DNA of 64,000 bases from Halalkalibacter sp. APA_J-10(15) (GTDB lineage: Bacteria > Bacillota > Bacilli > Bacillales > Bacillaceae_D). Location: contig NZ_JALKEV010000003.1 in assembly GCF_023017105.1 (NCBI RefSeq), positions 1 to 64,000 of the forward strand, given 5' to 3'. The notes under the pieces were generated by a model, which was not told where the DNA came from, made no database searches, and saw only the letters and a list, made by a program, of their open reading frames with translations. Positions 1 through 11,582 of this stretch are shown piece by piece. Each line of letters starts with the position of its first letter. The stretch's first letter is position 1. The position numbers and the translations under genes are program-made.

Positions 1-37
1 TCAAACTTTTTTATAAAAGAATGATTCAATTGAATAT

Positions 38-84
38 AGAAAAAGCGTGTTTTGATCAATCTTTTTTCAAAACACGCTTTTTCT
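38..84. terminator. Bidirectional intrinsic terminator
   Basis: An 18-bp perfect inverted repeat (38-55 with 67-84) is flanked by A-rich sequence on one side and T-rich sequence on the other. It can act on either strand. The gene it serves on the left lies outside the window. Confidence 0.7.
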
Positions 85-169
85 ATTTGCTATTTTATCA
101 AGGTTTATAGAGTTAATTTAATCAAACCCTATTTCATTGCTACAAAACTGTTTCAATAATAGGAAAAAA

Positions 170-205
170 AGCTCGTTACGTAAGGTACTCCTTTCGTAAC
201 GAGCT
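170..205 (-). terminator. Terminator of rpoY-rnjA operon
   Basis: An 11-bp stem (AGCTCGTTACG at 170-180 with CGTAACGAGCT at 195-205) lies 14 bases beyond the rnjA stop codon. On the minus strand it is followed by a run of T, as expected of a Rho-independent terminator. Confidence 0.85.
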
Positions 206-219
206 GTTCATAGAGATGA

Positions 220-1887
220 TTATACTTCCATAATAATTGGTAAAATCATTGGCTTTCGCTTTGTTCGTTCATATAAAAACGGACCGAGTAAATCTGTAAT
301 TTCATTTTTTATTTCAGACCATTGTGATGTTTTACGCTCCATTACCTCATTCAAATGATTCGATAGAAGCTTCTGAGATTCATGAATTAAGTCTCCAGAT
401 TCACGCATATAGACAAATCCTCGCGAGATTAAGTCAGGGCCAGCCGTAACCTTAAATTCCTTCATATTTAGGCTAACGACAACTACTACTAAACCTTCCT
501 CTGATAAGATTCGGCGATCACGTAAAACGATATTACCAATATCACCAATTCCATTTCCGTCAACATACACAGAGCCGGAAGGAACCTTCCCAACGACACC
601 TGCTTCTTCAGGATGAAGAGCTAACACATCTCCATTATCCATAATGAAACAATTTTGTTCGGGTATTCCACAATCCTGTGCTAATTGAATATGCATCTTT
701 AGCATGCGGTATTCACCATGAATAGGCATGAAATATTGAGGCTTCATCAGTCTAAGCATTAATTTCTGTTCTTCTTGACCACCGTGACCAGATGTGTGTA
801 TATCATTTAATGAACCATGGATGACATTAGCGCCAGCACGAAAAAGTTGATTGATCGTTTTACTCACACTTAATGTATTTCCTGGAATTGGCGATGATGA
901 AAAGACAACGGTGTCTCCAGGAATGATCTGGATTTGGCGGTGTGTTCCGTTAGCAATTCGTGATAATGCCGCCATAGGCTCACCTTGACTCCCTGTGCAT
1001 AGAATCGTTACTTGATTGTCAGGAAGCTTATTCAGTTGAGATGTCTCAATAAATGTATTTTTCGGTGCTTGAATATAGCCTAATTCTTGTCCGATTGCTA
1101 AGGAGGATTCCATGCTGCGTCCGAAGACAGCGATTTTACGTCCATATTTCACAGCTGATTCCACAACTTGCTGCAGGCGATGAATATTCGATGCAAATGT
1201 AGCAAAGATGACTCTTCCTTCAACCTTACGGAAAATATTATCGATGCTTTCGCCAACTTTTCGCTCAGACATTGTAAATTCAGGTATTTCACTATTCGTA
1301 CTATCTGATAATAAGCATAGTACGCCTTCTTCACCAATTTTGGCCATTTTTGTTAAGTTAGCAGGTTCTCCAACTGGAGTGAAATCAAACTTGAAATCAC
1401 CCGTGTGTACAACACTACCAGGTGGAGTCTTCACGACAATTCCGTATGCATCAGGGATACTATGGGTCGTGCGAAAGAAGGATACTGACGTTTTCGTAAA
1501 TTTGACGACTTGATCCTCATGAATTTCATGTAGCTTCGTTCTTCTTAGAAGCCCATGCTCTTCTAATTTCCCTTTCAGAAGTCCAAGAGCTAATTTTCCT
1601 CCGTATACTGGAACATTGACAGATCGTAATAAATATGGAATACCACCGATATGGTCTTCATGTCCGTGCGTAATAAAGAGTCCTTTAATTTTGTCCTCAT
1701 TCTTAACTATATAAGTATAATCAGGAATGACATAATCAATACCGAGAAGCTCGTCCTCTGGAAACTTAATTCCGGCATCAATTAAAATAATTTCATCTTG
1801 AAATTGTACAGCATACGTATTTTTCCCGATTTCTCCGAGTCCACCTAATGCAAATACGGCTGTTTGGTTGTTTTTAACTTGTTTCAT
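220..1887 (-). CDS. rnjA: Ribonuclease J1
   Basis: RNase J1 is the 5'-to-3' exo- and endoribonuclease that dominates mRNA turnover and rRNA maturation in Bacillus; it acts in the cytoplasm with RNase Y and other degradosome partners. The 555-residue product has the full family length. The metallo-beta-lactamase motif HGHEDHIGG is visible near residue 74, with the beta-CASP region and C-terminal RNase J domain following. It starts 3 bases after the rpoY stop codon, so the two genes form one translationally linked unit, the arrangement known in B. subtilis. A terminator follows directly. Confidence 0.97.
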   Translation of the reverse strand: MKQVKNNQTAVFALGGLGEIGKNTYAVQFQDEIILIDAGIKFPEDELLGIDYVIPDYTYIVKNEDKIKGLFITHGHEDHIGGIPYLLRSVNVPVYGGKLALGLLKGKLEEHGLLRRTKLHEIHEDQVVKFTKTSVSFFRTTHSIPDAYGIVVKTPPGSVVHTGDFKFDFTPVGEPANLTKMAKIGEEGVLCLLSDSTNSEIPEFTMSERKVGESIDNIFRKVEGRVIFATFASNIHRLQQVVESAVKYGRKIAVFGRSMESSLAIGQELGYIQAPKNTFIETSQLNKLPDNQVTILCTGSQGEPMAALSRIANGTHRQIQIIPGDTVVFSSSPIPGNTLSVSKTINQLFRAGANVIHGSLNDIHTSGHGGQEEQKLMLRLMKPQYFMPIHGEYRMLKMHIQLAQDCGIPEQNCFIMDNGDVLALHPEEAGVVGKVPSGSVYVDGNGIGDIGNIVLRDRRILSEEGLVVVVVSLNMKEFKVTAGPDLISRGFVYMRESGDLIHESQKLLSNHLNEVMERKTSQWSEIKNEITDLLGPFLYERTKRKPMILPIIMEV

Positions 1888-1890
1888 AAA

Positions 1891-2100
1891 TTATACATTC
1901 TCCACTTTGTAATCTTCTTTTTGTTGTTCATATTCTAAGTATGGACCAGAGATCGGAGTAATAAACTCAATATTATATTGGCGTGAAGCTAATTTTAAAC
2001 GAACTTCTGCTTCACTCTCCGCTTCAATAAAGAGAGATTCCGTAAACTCTCGTACTGGAACCTCGGAAAAATTATTTTGATAATACACTTTAAAAATCAT
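1891..2100 (-). CDS. rpoY: RNA polymerase epsilon subunit
   Basis: This 69-residue acidic protein matches the RpoY (YkzG) family of small auxiliary subunits of Firmicute RNA polymerase. The start MIFKVYYQNN and the segment EVPVRE are typical of the family. It is the first gene of a two-gene operon with rnjA, preceded by an AAGGAGAGG ribosome-binding site and a TATAAT-like -10 sequence on the minus strand at 2135-2140; no good -35 was seen. The coupling of an RNA polymerase subunit with RNase J1 is conserved in Bacillus. Confidence 0.93.
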   Translation of the reverse strand: MIFKVYYQNNFSEVPVREFTESLFIEAESEAEVRLKLASRQYNIEFITPISGPYLEYEQQKEDYKVENV

Positions 2101-2473
2101 TTAGCTACCTCTCCTTAATTGTGGTTATAGGTTCATTATAAAGTAAATACTTCCTAATTTCATGTTTTTCTTTTTTTATTTTCGATTAAGAAGAGTCAAT
2201 GATTCACAAGTAGTCGTTTTTTTCTTTGATGTCATTAACGTTGAACTTCAAAATATCGTTTCTTTGGGAGTAGGTTCTTACATTTGTTTACGATTCGCTT
2301 TCTCCATTTTTTTAGCATATGATCCCGCCTTTCTTCACAATAGTGTTCTTTTCTGTAGTATGTGTTAGTTTATGTCAGTTTGTTCAAGGGAATTTTTGTA
2401 AAAACAAGAACTTGGAAAAATAAAATGCTCTAAAAAGTCACATGGACGTTTCAGAGCATCAACCTAACTTATG
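2101..2473. other. Intergenic region between rpoY and def
   Basis: About 370 bases without a convincing gene. It holds the rpoY promoter region at its left end and the def terminator (2425-2459) at its right end. The T-rich middle part has no ribosome-binding site before its only open frame, and I see no further structure there. Confidence 0.5.
2425..2459 (-). terminator. Terminator of def
   Basis: ATGCTCT at 2425-2431 pairs with AGAGCAT at 2453-2459, and the stem extends inward. On the minus strand it is followed by TTTTATTTTT, which fits an intrinsic terminator 15 bases past the def stop codon. Confidence 0.8.
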
Positions 2474-3022
2474 CTATATACCTTTTGGAAGATGACGTTT
2501 TAATTTGTCTGAGAAGTCCTCAATTCGATCATAAAACATAATACCATCAAGGTGATCTAATTCGTGTTGAAAAACAATGGCAATAAATCCTCTTAATCGT
2601 AATGTTACTTCTTCTCCGTCTAAGGTAGTTGCTTTAACGGTTATTCTTGAATGGCGTGGAACGTTACCTGGGATATCACGATCGACTGATAAGCAACCCT
2701 CTCCGCCTTCTAAATGATTTTCTTCGACTGAATGACTTATAACCTTTGGGTTAACGATGCCCATACTATATAAACGGTCTTGTTCATCCGTTGCATGAAT
2801 GGCAAACATTCGCTTTGAAACACCAACCTGTGGGGCAGCTAATCCGACACCAGGGCGAAGGTCATGTTTTTCAGCTAATTCCGGGTCTTGACTATTAATA
2901 ACAAAATCAAGCATGTCCTGTAACAGCGATCTATCTTCTTCATTTAAAGGTAAAGGAACCTCTGCTGCTTTTTGACGCAAAATAGGGTTTCCTTCTCGAA
3001 CGATATCCTTCATTGTAATCAT
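2474..3022 (-). CDS. def: Peptide deformylase, type II
   Basis: Removes the N-formyl group from nascent proteins at the ribosome, using a metal ion. All three family motifs are present: GVGLAAPQVG (residues 58-67), EGGEGCLSV (105-113, metal ligand Cys110) and QHELDHLDG (152-160, ligands His153 and His157, catalytic Glu154). The 182-residue length and an insertion before the second motif are those of the longer type II Gram-positive enzyme (DefB/YkrB). An AAGGAG site precedes the ATG. It is transcribed alone, between rpoY-rnjA and the YjcZ-like gene, as in B. subtilis. Confidence 0.96.
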   Translation of the reverse strand: MITMKDIVREGNPILRQKAAEVPLPLNEEDRSLLQDMLDFVINSQDPELAEKHDLRPGVGLAAPQVGVSKRMFAIHATDEQDRLYSMGIVNPKVISHSVEENHLEGGEGCLSVDRDIPGNVPRHSRITVKATTLDGEEVTLRLRGFIAIVFQHELDHLDGIMFYDRIEDFSDKLKRHLPKGI

Positions 3023-3156
3023 TTATGTATCACTCCTTGTTAACTTTAACACTAATGGGATAGTGGGCAAGCATTCTTTAATGTATTCTTATGTTAACGT
3101 GAAATAAGGAAAAAGCAAAGGTTGATGTTATAAAAATTTTCAAAAAACGAATTGGG

Positions 3157-3193
3157 GAATGTGCACAATTACGGCAAGTAATTGTGCACATTC
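3157..3193 (-). terminator. Hairpin after the YjcZ-like gene
   Basis: A 16-bp perfect stem (3157-3172 with 3178-3193) sits 30 bases past the stop codon of the YjcZ-like gene. On the minus strand it runs into a moderately T-rich stretch, so it is a probable intrinsic terminator. Confidence 0.65.
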
Positions 3194-3222
3194 TCGTGAT
3201 TAGGGGATGAATATAGGAGAAA

Positions 3223-3435
3223 TTAACCTCCGAATTTTGATGCGCCGACAATAATTAAGAGGATGAAAAGAACTACAATCAACGCAAAGCCCTTTCCAGC
3301 ACCTCTGTCGCAGTGGCTAGGACCATATTGCATAGGACCATATTGCATTGGAGCTACTTGACCACCATAGCCATATCCACATGGGTCATAGCAACATTGT
3401 TGACCAGCACCAGCACCGTAACCGTAACCAAACAT
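3223..3435 (-). CDS. YjcZ-family sporulation peptide
   Basis: A 70-residue protein with a Gly/Tyr/Cys/Gln-rich N-terminal half ([22 protein letters not shown], and a direct repeat of MQYGP) and a hydrophobic C-terminal segment, [17 protein letters not shown], which is the signature of the YjcZ family. Members are small membrane peptides linked with sporulation. The start at 3435 is chosen because an AAGGAGGAAT site lies just before it; an upstream in-frame start adds 20 unrelated residues without such a site. A single-gene unit with its own hairpin downstream. The detailed role of the family is not known. Confidence 0.85.
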   Translation of the reverse strand: MFGYGYGAGAGQQCCYDPCGYGYGGQVAPMQYGPMQYGPSHCDRGAGKGFALIVVLFILLIIVGASKFGG

Positions 3436-3666
3436 GAGCCATTCCTCCTTTATAAGCGTATCGCATTGTAGCGATTCACTAATTACTGTATGCATGTTAC
3501 ATATAAGCGGTTGGACGTTTGCCCAATTCTGATCGTTTATTTTAATTTATTGTACTGGCTCATATTCATTGTACTTCGCTCATATAATAGCAACGTTTAC
3601 ATTTACATGGGCAAAAAAGATGTGTATGGTTAAGCTAGATATTAAAGTGAGAAGGAGGGGAGTTTT

Positions 3667-4317
3667 GTGAAATACATACAATTTTTACTAATAATTGGAC
3701 TAGCATGTTTCGTGCTTACAGCTTGTGGTGGGGATCCAGCTCAAGACGTATATGAACACTTAGAGACAGCTGTTGAACTAGAACGACCATTTGAAGAACA
3801 ACAACAATCTCTCTATCATGCTGAGGAAAGAGAAAATGAATTGTTTGATGAAGTTATAACGTTAGGGACGTCTGAATTAGACGAAATTGAACCTCTTATT
3901 GAAGAAGCGCTTGAATCGATTGAGACTAGATTATCGATGGTTGAGATTGAAGAGGAGAGCATTGAAGCAAGTTTTCATGAATTTAGTGAAATTGAACAAT
4001 ATGAAGATCAGTTTAATGAAACCGAATTGGAAGAGCTATATTCTTCATTATTAGAAACGATGAACACTCGTTATGATGCTTATCATTTATTAAATAAAGT
4101 GTACAAAGAAGCAGCACAAGCTGACCAAGATCTATTCGAAGCATTTCTTGATGAAGATTTAACACTTGAACGATTGCAGGGGCTTGTCGATCAAGTAAAT
4201 GATCATTATGAATCTGTAGATCAGCATACGCAGTCTTTTAATGAGGCAACCGATTTATACAATGAGAGTAAAAGGAAATTCTACGAAGCATCAGATTTAA
4301 ACATATCCTATGAATGA
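3667..4317 (+). CDS. ykyA: YkyA-like cell-wall lipoprotein
   Basis: Has a lipoprotein signal peptide with lipobox LTAC (Cys20), then an acidic, almost wholly helical domain rich in Glu and Leu heptads, probably a coiled-coil bundle. Length (216 residues) and position just upstream of pdhA match YkyA of B. subtilis, described as a putative cell-wall-binding lipoprotein. GTG start, preceded by GAAGGAGGGG. No enzyme motif is present. A terminator hairpin follows at once, so it is transcribed separately from the pdh genes. The exact function is unknown. Confidence 0.8.
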   Translation: MKYIQFLLIIGLACFVLTACGGDPAQDVYEHLETAVELERPFEEQQQSLYHAEERENELFDEVITLGTSELDEIEPLIEEALESIETRLSMVEIEEESIEASFHEFSEIEQYEDQFNETELEELYSSLLETMNTRYDAYHLLNKVYKEAAQADQDLFEAFLDEDLTLERLQGLVDQVNDHYESVDQHTQSFNEATDLYNESKRKFYEASDLNISYE

Positions 4318-4338
4318 GTCAGATAAACGTGCTACATG

Positions 4339-4369
4339 TGCCTTCTATGAGAATGACTCATAGAAGGCA
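4339..4369 (+). terminator. Terminator of ykyA
   Basis: A 13-bp perfect stem (TGCCTTCTATGAG with CTCATAGAAGGCA) and a 5-base loop are followed by TTTTTAT, 21 bases after the ykyA stop codon. Confidence 0.88.
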
Positions 4370-6011
<1,642 letters not shown>

Positions 6012-6014
6012 CCA

Positions 6015-6992
6015 ATGGCGCAAATGACGATGATTCAAGCGATTACGGATGCAATGCGTAATGAGCTTAAAAATAATGAAGATGTACTTGTGTTTGGGGA
6101 AGACGTTGGTCAAAACGGTGGTGTGTTCCGTGCGACTGAAGGTCTGCAAAAGGAATTTGGGGAAGAACGTGTGTTTGATACACCACTTGCAGAATCTGGT
6201 ATTGGTGGTTTAGCAATTGGTTTAGGTTTAACCGGCTTCCGTCCAGTGATGGAAATTCAATTTTTTGGATTTTTGTTCGAAGTCTTTGATTCAGTAGCAG
6301 GTCAAATGAATCGTATGCGTTACCGTACAGGAGGCAAGCTAACGTCACCAATCACTGTGCGCTCTCCATTTGGTGGTGGAGTTAAAACACCTGAAATGCA
6401 CGCTGATAGCTTAGAAGGACTCGTCGCACAAACACCAGGTTTAAAGGTTGTTATTCCTTCAACACCATATGATGCAAAAGGTCTACTTATTTCAGCAATT
6501 CGTGATAATGATCCTGTTGTGTATCTTGAGCATATGAAGCTTTACCGTTCATTCCGTGGAGAAGTTCCTGAAGAGGAATATACGATTCCACTTGGAAAAG
6601 CGGATATTAAACGTGAAGGTAAAGACTTAACCATTGTTACATATGGCGCGATGGTACACTCATCATTAAAAGCGGCTGAGGAGCTTGAAAAAGAAGGGTA
6701 TGATGTGGAGGTTATTGATTTAATGACCATTAGTCCTCTTGATATCGATACAATTATTGCATCTGTTGAGAAGACAAATCGTGCAATTGTTGTTCAAGAA
6801 GCTCAAAAGCAAGCTGGGATTGCAGCGAATGTTGTGGCGGAGATTACAGAGCGTGCAATCTTGAGCCTAGAAGCCCCTGTAAAGAGAATAACAGCACCTG
6901 ATACTGTGTATCCTTTTGCTGCAGCGGAAGATGTTTGGTTACCAGACTACAAAGATATTGTTGAAACAGCAAAAGAAATCATTAACTTTTAA
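6015..6992 (+). CDS. pdhB: Pyruvate dehydrogenase E1 beta subunit
   Basis: Forms the heterotetrameric E1 with PdhA and completes the thiamine diphosphate site. The 325-residue protein shows the conserved [17 protein letters not shown] and [16 protein letters not shown] segments and the typical C-terminal transketolase domain with VVQEA. It starts 3 bases after the pdhA stop, with its AAAGGAG site inside the end of pdhA, so translation is probably coupled. A hairpin followed by T residues lies between this gene and pdhC. Confidence 0.97.
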   Translation: MAQMTMIQAITDAMRNELKNNEDVLVFGEDVGQNGGVFRATEGLQKEFGEERVFDTPLAESGIGGLAIGLGLTGFRPVMEIQFFGFLFEVFDSVAGQMNRMRYRTGGKLTSPITVRSPFGGGVKTPEMHADSLEGLVAQTPGLKVVIPSTPYDAKGLLISAIRDNDPVVYLEHMKLYRSFRGEVPEEEYTIPLGKADIKREGKDLTIVTYGAMVHSSLKAAEELEKEGYDVEVIDLMTISPLDIDTIIASVEKTNRAIVVQEAQKQAGIAANVVAEITERAILSLEAPVKRITAPDTVYPFAAAEDVWLPDYKDIVETAKEIINF

Positions 6993-7007
6993 TGTATGAA
7001 TAAAAAG

Positions 7008-7031
7008 AAGGAAAGATATTTGTCTTTCCTT
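7008..7031 (+). terminator. Hairpin with T-run between pdhB and pdhC
   Basis: AAGGAAAGA (7008-7016) pairs with TCTTTCCTT (7023-7031) around a 6-base loop, followed by more T and preceded by A residues. It looks like an intrinsic terminator or an attenuating/processing hairpin inside the pdh operon, and could set E1 mRNA above E2-E3 mRNA or protect a processed 3' end. Confidence 0.65.
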
Positions 7032-7068
7032 TTTACCGAATCGTTAAGAAACAAAGGAGGCACATAAG

Positions 7069-8340
7069 GTGGCATATCAGTTTAAGTTACCAGATATTGG
7101 TGAAGGTATTCACGAAGGTGAAATTGTTAAGTGGTTTGTAAAGGCAGGCGATGAGATTAAGGAAGATGACATTCTTCTTGAAGTTCAAAATGATAAAGCA
7201 GTAGTAGAAATTCCATCACCTGTTGATGGAAAGGTGCTTGAAGTAAAAGTTGAAGAAGGTACGGTTTCAATCGTAGGCGATGTTCTTCTAACGATTGATG
7301 CTGGAGATGCTAATCCTGCAGAGGAAGAAGAGACAGTAGAAGAGGAAAAAGATGAACCAATTGCAGAAAAGCAAGAGAAGTCAGAAGAATCACCTAAGAC
7401 AGATCAAAATGGCTCTACTGAAAACACTCGTGTGATCGCAATGCCTTCTGTTCGTAAATATGCTCGGGACAATGACGTAACGATTGCAAATGTGTCAGGT
7501 ACTGGTAAAAATGGACGCGTATTAAAAGAAGACATTGATGCATTCTTAAATGGTGATCAAGCGGCTCCAGCAGCTGGAGCAGAGAAAGAAGAAAAAACGG
7601 CAAAAGAATCAGCAAAGCCGGCTTCTATTCCTGTTGGTGAGCTAGAGGAACGTGTTCCTTTAAAAGGTGTGCGTAAAGCAATAGCGAAAGCGATGGTTAA
7701 CTCAAAGCATACCGCGCCACATGTTACTCATATGGATGAGGTTGAAGTTTCAGGATTAGTTGCTCATCGTAAGCAGTACAAAGAGGTTGCTGCAGAGCAA
7801 GGTACGAAGCTAACTTATTTACCGTATGTAGTGAAGGCTCTAACTGCTGCATTACGTAAGTTCCCAACTCTTAATGCTTCAATCGATGATGCCAATGATG
7901 AGATTGTTTATAAGAAGTATTTCAATATTGGAATTGCGGCAGATACGGAGCATGGACTATTTGTACCTGTTATTAAAGACGCAGATCGTAAATCGATTTT
8001 CGCATTAGCTGATGAGATTAATGAGCTTGCGGCTAAAGCTCGTGATGCTAAATTAAGCGGTGATGAAATGAAGGGCGGGTGCGCGACGATTTCAAATGTA
8101 GGTTCTGCGCGTGGCTTGTGGTTTACACCAGTTATTAATCACCCAGAAGTAGCCATTTTAGGTATTGGTCGAATTGAAGAGAAGCCTGTAGTGAAGGACG
8201 GCGAAATTGTTGCTGCACCTGTTCTTGCCCTCTCTATCAGTTACGATCATCGTCTAATTGATGGAGTAACAGCACAGAATGCACTTAATCATGTGAAACG
8301 CTTGTTAAATGATCCACAATTACTATTAATGGAGGGGTAA
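7069..8340 (+). CDS. pdhC: Pyruvate dehydrogenase E2, dihydrolipoyl acetyltransferase
   Basis: Core of the pyruvate dehydrogenase complex: moves the acetyl group from E1 to coenzyme A through a swinging lipoyl arm. The single lipoyl domain carries the modified lysine in QNDKAVVEI (Lys43). An acidic Glu-rich linker follows, then a peripheral-subunit-binding domain around residues 122-163 ([21 protein letters not shown]), a second Ala/Glu/Lys linker, and the catalytic domain ending in DHRLIDG (His394, Asp398). GTG start with an AAAGGAGG site. Four bases separate it from pdhD. Confidence 0.97.
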   Translation: MAYQFKLPDIGEGIHEGEIVKWFVKAGDEIKEDDILLEVQNDKAVVEIPSPVDGKVLEVKVEEGTVSIVGDVLLTIDAGDANPAEEEETVEEEKDEPIAEKQEKSEESPKTDQNGSTENTRVIAMPSVRKYARDNDVTIANVSGTGKNGRVLKEDIDAFLNGDQAAPAAGAEKEEKTAKESAKPASIPVGELEERVPLKGVRKAIAKAMVNSKHTAPHVTHMDEVEVSGLVAHRKQYKEVAAEQGTKLTYLPYVVKALTAALRKFPTLNASIDDANDEIVYKKYFNIGIAADTEHGLFVPVIKDADRKSIFALADEINELAAKARDAKLSGDEMKGGCATISNVGSARGLWFTPVINHPEVAILGIGRIEEKPVVKDGEIVAAPVLALSISYDHRLIDGVTAQNALNHVKRLLNDPQLLLMEG

Positions 8341-8343
8341 CAG

Positions 8344-9753
8344 ATGGTTGTAGGAGATTTCGCGAACGAAGTAGATACACTAGTCATTGGTTCAGGTCCT
8401 GGGGGATATGTTGCTGCTATTCGCGCAGTGCAGTTAGGACAAAAAGTAACAATTGTTGAGAAAGGTGATATTGGTGGTGTTTGCTTGAACATAGGTTGTA
8501 TCCCATCAAAAGCACTTATTTCAGCAGGACATCGCTATCATCAAGCAAAAGCTTCTGAAGATATGGGAATCGTTGCTGAAAATGTTTCCATTAATTTCGA
8601 TAAGGTTCAAGAGTGGAAAGCATCCGTTGTTAAGAAATTAACAGGTGGAGTTGAAGTCTTGTTAAAAGGGAACAAAGTTGAGATTGTCAAAGGTGAAGCA
8701 TATTTTGCGTCGGAGAATTCTGTACGTATTATGGATGAGTCAAGCGCTCAAACATACAATTTCAAAAATTGTATTATTGCAACGGGCTCTCGTCCAATCG
8801 AAATTCCAGCATTTAAATATACGAAGCGAGTTATTAATTCAACGGGTGCACTTGCTCTTAAAGAAGTACCAAAGAAAATGGTTGTCATTGGTGGGGGCTA
8901 TATTGGGATCGAGCTAACAGGTGCGTTTTCAAATATGGGCACTGAGGTTGTTGTTCTAGAAGGAACGAAACAAATTCTTGGTGGATTTGAGAAGCAAATG
9001 GCTAAGCTTGTTGAACGCCGTCTTAAGAAGAATAATGTTGATTTCAAATTCGAAGCGATGGCTCAAAGTGTAGAAGAGACAGAAGATGGTGTGAAAGTAA
9101 CGGCTGAAGTAAATGGCAAAGAGGAAGTATTCGAAGCGGATTATTGCCTTGTCACTGTTGGACGTAGACCAAACACAGATGAACTTGGCCTAGAGCAAGT
9201 CGGAGTTGAAATGACAGATCGTGGAATTGTTAAGGTTGATAAGCAATTACGCACAAATGTATCTAACATCTTTGCAATTGGTGACATTGTAGACGGACCA
9301 CCTCTTGCTCATAAAGCATCTTATGAAGGTAAAATTGCAGCTGAGGCTATTGCAGGTGAAAAGTCGGAAATTGACTATTTAGCGATTCCAGCGGTTGTCT
9401 TCTCGGAGCCTGAATTAGCAAGTGTTGGATATGATGAAGAAGGTGCAAAAGAAGCAGGCTTTGATATAGTTGCAGCGAAATTCCCATTCGCCGCTAACGG
9501 ACGTGCGTTATCATTAAATGATGCTGACGGTTTCATGAAGCTTGTAACACGTAAGGAAGATGGACTCGTCATTGGAGCTCAAATTGCCGGGCCGAATGCT
9601 TCTGATATGATTTCAGAGCTTGGTTTAGCAATCGAAACAGGAATGACAGCAGAAGATATCGCATTAACCATTCATGCTCATCCAACATTAGGTGAGATTA
9701 CAATGGAAGCAGCTGAAGTTGCACTTGGTACACCTATTCACATTGTGAAATAA
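8344..9753 (+). CDS. pdhD: Dihydrolipoyl dehydrogenase (E3)
   Basis: Flavoprotein that reoxidises the lipoyl groups and makes NADH; in Bacillus the same E3 also serves 2-oxoglutarate dehydrogenase. Visible are the FAD-binding [10 protein letters not shown] (residues 16-25), the redox-active disulphide in [14 protein letters not shown] (Cys47, Cys52), the NAD-binding GGGYIGIE, and the C-terminal active-site HAHPTLGE. The 469-residue length is normal. Last gene of the pdh operon, followed by two hairpins. Confidence 0.97.
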   Translation: MVVGDFANEVDTLVIGSGPGGYVAAIRAVQLGQKVTIVEKGDIGGVCLNIGCIPSKALISAGHRYHQAKASEDMGIVAENVSINFDKVQEWKASVVKKLTGGVEVLLKGNKVEIVKGEAYFASENSVRIMDESSAQTYNFKNCIIATGSRPIEIPAFKYTKRVINSTGALALKEVPKKMVVIGGGYIGIELTGAFSNMGTEVVVLEGTKQILGGFEKQMAKLVERRLKKNNVDFKFEAMAQSVEETEDGVKVTAEVNGKEEVFEADYCLVTVGRRPNTDELGLEQVGVEMTDRGIVKVDKQLRTNVSNIFAIGDIVDGPPLAHKASYEGKIAAEAIAGEKSEIDYLAIPAVVFSEPELASVGYDEEGAKEAGFDIVAAKFPFAANGRALSLNDADGFMKLVTRKEDGLVIGAQIAGPNASDMISELGLAIETGMTAEDIALTIHAHPTLGEITMEAAEVALGTPIHIVK

Positions 9754-9763
9754 AGGTAAAGCC

Positions 9764-9792
9764 GTACGGAAACAGTGAATCTGTTTCCGTAC
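9764..9792 (+). terminator. First hairpin after pdhD
   Basis: A 12-bp perfect stem (GTACGGAAACAG with CTGTTTCCGTAC) with a 5-base loop, then TTTCGTTT. Likely the end of the pdh transcript; the T-run is interrupted. Confidence 0.75.
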
Positions 9793-9835
9793 TTTCGTTT
9801 GAGGGTAAGAAAGTATTGTTAACTCGATAGAAGAA

Positions 9836-9874
9836 GGGTATTCCGAAAGATTAATTGTCTCTTTCGGAATACCC
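9836..9874. terminator. Second hairpin between pdhD and the lipoprotein gene
   Basis: A 15-bp perfect stem (9836-9850 with 9860-9874), followed by TATTTTCC on the plus strand. It lies between convergent transcription units and could serve both, though the minus-strand side has few T residues. Confidence 0.65.
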
Positions 9875-9900
9875 TATTTTCCTTTGATTTGGATAGCCAT

Positions 9901-10290
9901 TTAAGGTGTCTCCTCCTCTAAAAACAGATCAAACAGCTCTGTAATAATTTCTTCTTCTGTAAGGATTCCTTCCATACGTAGGTGTTCATTTTCGCCAGTT
10001 ACTACAATCATTGTTGGAAACTCATTGATTTCAAAATATCTAATTACATCTCGTTCATTAAGATCAACAATAATAAATGTGAGCATTTCATCTTCGAAAT
10101 GTTGTTGTAATGTTAAGAATGCATCATAATATGTATTTTCATCCTGTATAGAGGTAGAGTCCGAAAATAGGACAGTGACCATTTCATCATCCGGATGATT
10201 TAAAGGGTTTTCTTCGGTGGAGGCGACGGAAACACAAGCAGTTAGAATAAACATAGAGCTTAACAGAAAGACCATGATGTACTTGTCCAA
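9901..10290 (-). CDS. Small acidic lipoprotein with a thioredoxin-like pattern
   Basis: The signal peptide ends in lipobox LTAC (Cys19). The mature part is about 110 acidic residues and shows a thioredoxin-like order: VTVLFSD strand, LTFIIVDLNERDVIRYFEINEFPTM-like segment with a conserved Pro before a hydrophobic strand, then an amphipathic C-terminal helix. The CXXC redox pair is absent, so it is unlikely to be an oxidoreductase. TTG start after AAGGAAGTG. It occupies the place of slp (between pdhD and speA) in B. subtilis but is on the opposite strand; I cannot say it is orthologous. Function unknown. Confidence 0.72.
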   Translation of the reverse strand: MDKYIMVFLLSSMFILTACVSVASTEENPLNHPDDEMVTVLFSDSTSIQDENTYYDAFLTLQQHFEDEMLTFIIVDLNERDVIRYFEINEFPTMIVVTGENEHLRMEGILTEEEIITELFDLFLEEETP

Positions 10291-10422
10291 CGCAGTTCAC
10301 TTCCTTTGCATACTGACTAGCATTGTTTCTCCATTTTAGCATGCAAGAACGTTCCTAATAGCTAAGTAACAAAAATGTAATGAAATAGAAATATTTTGCA
10401 TAAATTCAGGAAAAGAGTAAAA

Positions 10423-11463
10423 TTAATCAGTTAAAGATGGTTTGTTAAAAATATAAGAGGGATAACTCTTTTCTTCAATTGATACACGCCTTTCATCACT
10501 TGTAATTTGAGTTAAATCTTTCATCACTCTTTGAAGAGATAACAGCTCACGACATACTTGATGTAAAAATAAATCTTCGTGCTTATGCTTGTTTAAAAGT
10601 TGTTTTAACTGTTCTAAACAAATATAATGTTCTGTCGTAACTTGGTGATAAGGGTCCATTAATATAGCCGAAAATGAATCAATTGCTCGCCGTAACACCT
10701 CTTGATCTCCATTCGAAAAATGATGGTTAACTCGGGTATGAGCTAATTTACCCAAATGAAAAAGAATAAAATGTAAATAGTCCATTTTTTTTTGCAAATA
10801 GCTGAATGATCTTCTCTCTAATTCTGTTGATCGACGGTATACCCACTCGTCTATTTGAAAATGAATAAATTGATAAGCTTTTATTAGATCATCTTGTAAT
10901 AATCGGTAATGTAATGTTTGGTTCTGCTCATTTTGATTAAAGTGATCTTCCATAATGGCATGAATACAATGAGCAGTTTGTGAAAATAAATAATTGACTT
11001 TGTTAGACAGAATTGGCCCGAATTGTGGTGGTAAAATAAGAAAATTAATAAGCGTAGAAACGATAATACCGATAGAAGTCCCTGTAATTCTTTGAGCGAA
11101 GTCTGAAACCAAATCTAGTGAAGTGGCTGGTATCATTGCAACGGCTGTTAGTGTGGCGACGAGAGTCCCTGTATCAAGTTTTAGCTTCATGCAAGCCATA
11201 ATCGTCAATATAGAAACGATGCCATACGTGATGGGTGTTGGGCCTAACAACTTTGTTAGGAAAATAGCAAACATGGCTCCAATAGCAGCGGCAGGTAATC
11301 GAATTAGACCTTTTTTTATTGAATCAGCTGCTGTCGGCTCGATCGTCACAATCGCTGTTACAACTGCAAAAGTCGGTGGGATATTAATGAAGTGACAAAT
11401 GGTCGCCGTAATGAAGACAGACAAGCCTGTTTTTAATACGCGTCTACCAATCCATCCTTTCAT
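10423..11463 (-). CDS. FUSC/aromatic-acid-exporter-family membrane protein
   Basis: The N-terminal half holds about five to six hydrophobic segments with the family pattern (VVTAIVTIEPTAADSIKKG, then a GT-rich segment near TGTLVATLTAV). The C-terminal half is a soluble, His/Gln-rich helical domain. This layout matches the DUF939/FUSC-like family (YqjA of B. subtilis), annotated as putative aromatic acid exporters; transport has not been shown for most members. The ATG at 11463 is chosen because GGGAGG lies 6 bases before it; an ATG 6 bases further upstream touches that site. Confidence 0.82.
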   Translation of the reverse strand: MKGWIGRRVLKTGLSVFITATICHFINIPPTFAVVTAIVTIEPTAADSIKKGLIRLPAAAIGAMFAIFLTKLLGPTPITYGIVSILTIMACMKLKLDTGTLVATLTAVAMIPATSLDLVSDFAQRITGTSIGIIVSTLINFLILPPQFGPILSNKVNYLFSQTAHCIHAIMEDHFNQNEQNQTLHYRLLQDDLIKAYQFIHFQIDEWVYRRSTELERRSFSYLQKKMDYLHFILFHLGKLAHTRVNHHFSNGDQEVLRRAIDSFSAILMDPYHQVTTEHYICLEQLKQLLNKHKHEDLFLHQVCRELLSLQRVMKDLTQITSDERRVSIEEKSYPSYIFNKPSLTD

Positions 11464-11485
11464 AATCATCCTCCCAATAAGAAGT

Positions 11486-11518
11486 CACCAAAAAAGTTAA
11501 AATCAAACTTTTTCAGTG
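11486..11518. repeat. CTGAAAAAGTTT-type hairpin, copy 1
   Basis: An imperfect stem-loop with arms CACCAAAAAAGTT and AACTTTTTCAGTG. Closely related hairpins occur at 36160-36198 and 47820-47856. Here it sits just upstream of the exporter gene on the minus strand, where terminating that gene is not its role, so it is best seen as a dispersed repeat. Confidence 0.6.
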
Positions 11519-11543
11519 CATTCCCCAATAAGCCTTTTTTAGT

Positions 11544-11582
11544 ATTTATGACAAAAAGTGATATTTATAGTATGTCATAAAT
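11544..11582. promoter_or_regulatory. Operator-like inverted repeat upstream of the deacetylase gene
   Basis: Two 10-bp arms, ATTTATGACA and TGTCATAAAT, form a perfect inverted repeat with a 19-base gap. A TATACT with an upstream TG (extended -10, TGTTATACT at 11590-11598) lies just downstream, so a dimeric regulator could bind over this promoter. The regulator is unknown. Confidence 0.5.

Noticed and set aside
2162-2368. Open frame of 68 codons between rpoY and def
   Set aside because: Phe-rich product of T-rich DNA, no ribosome-binding site, no family resemblance.
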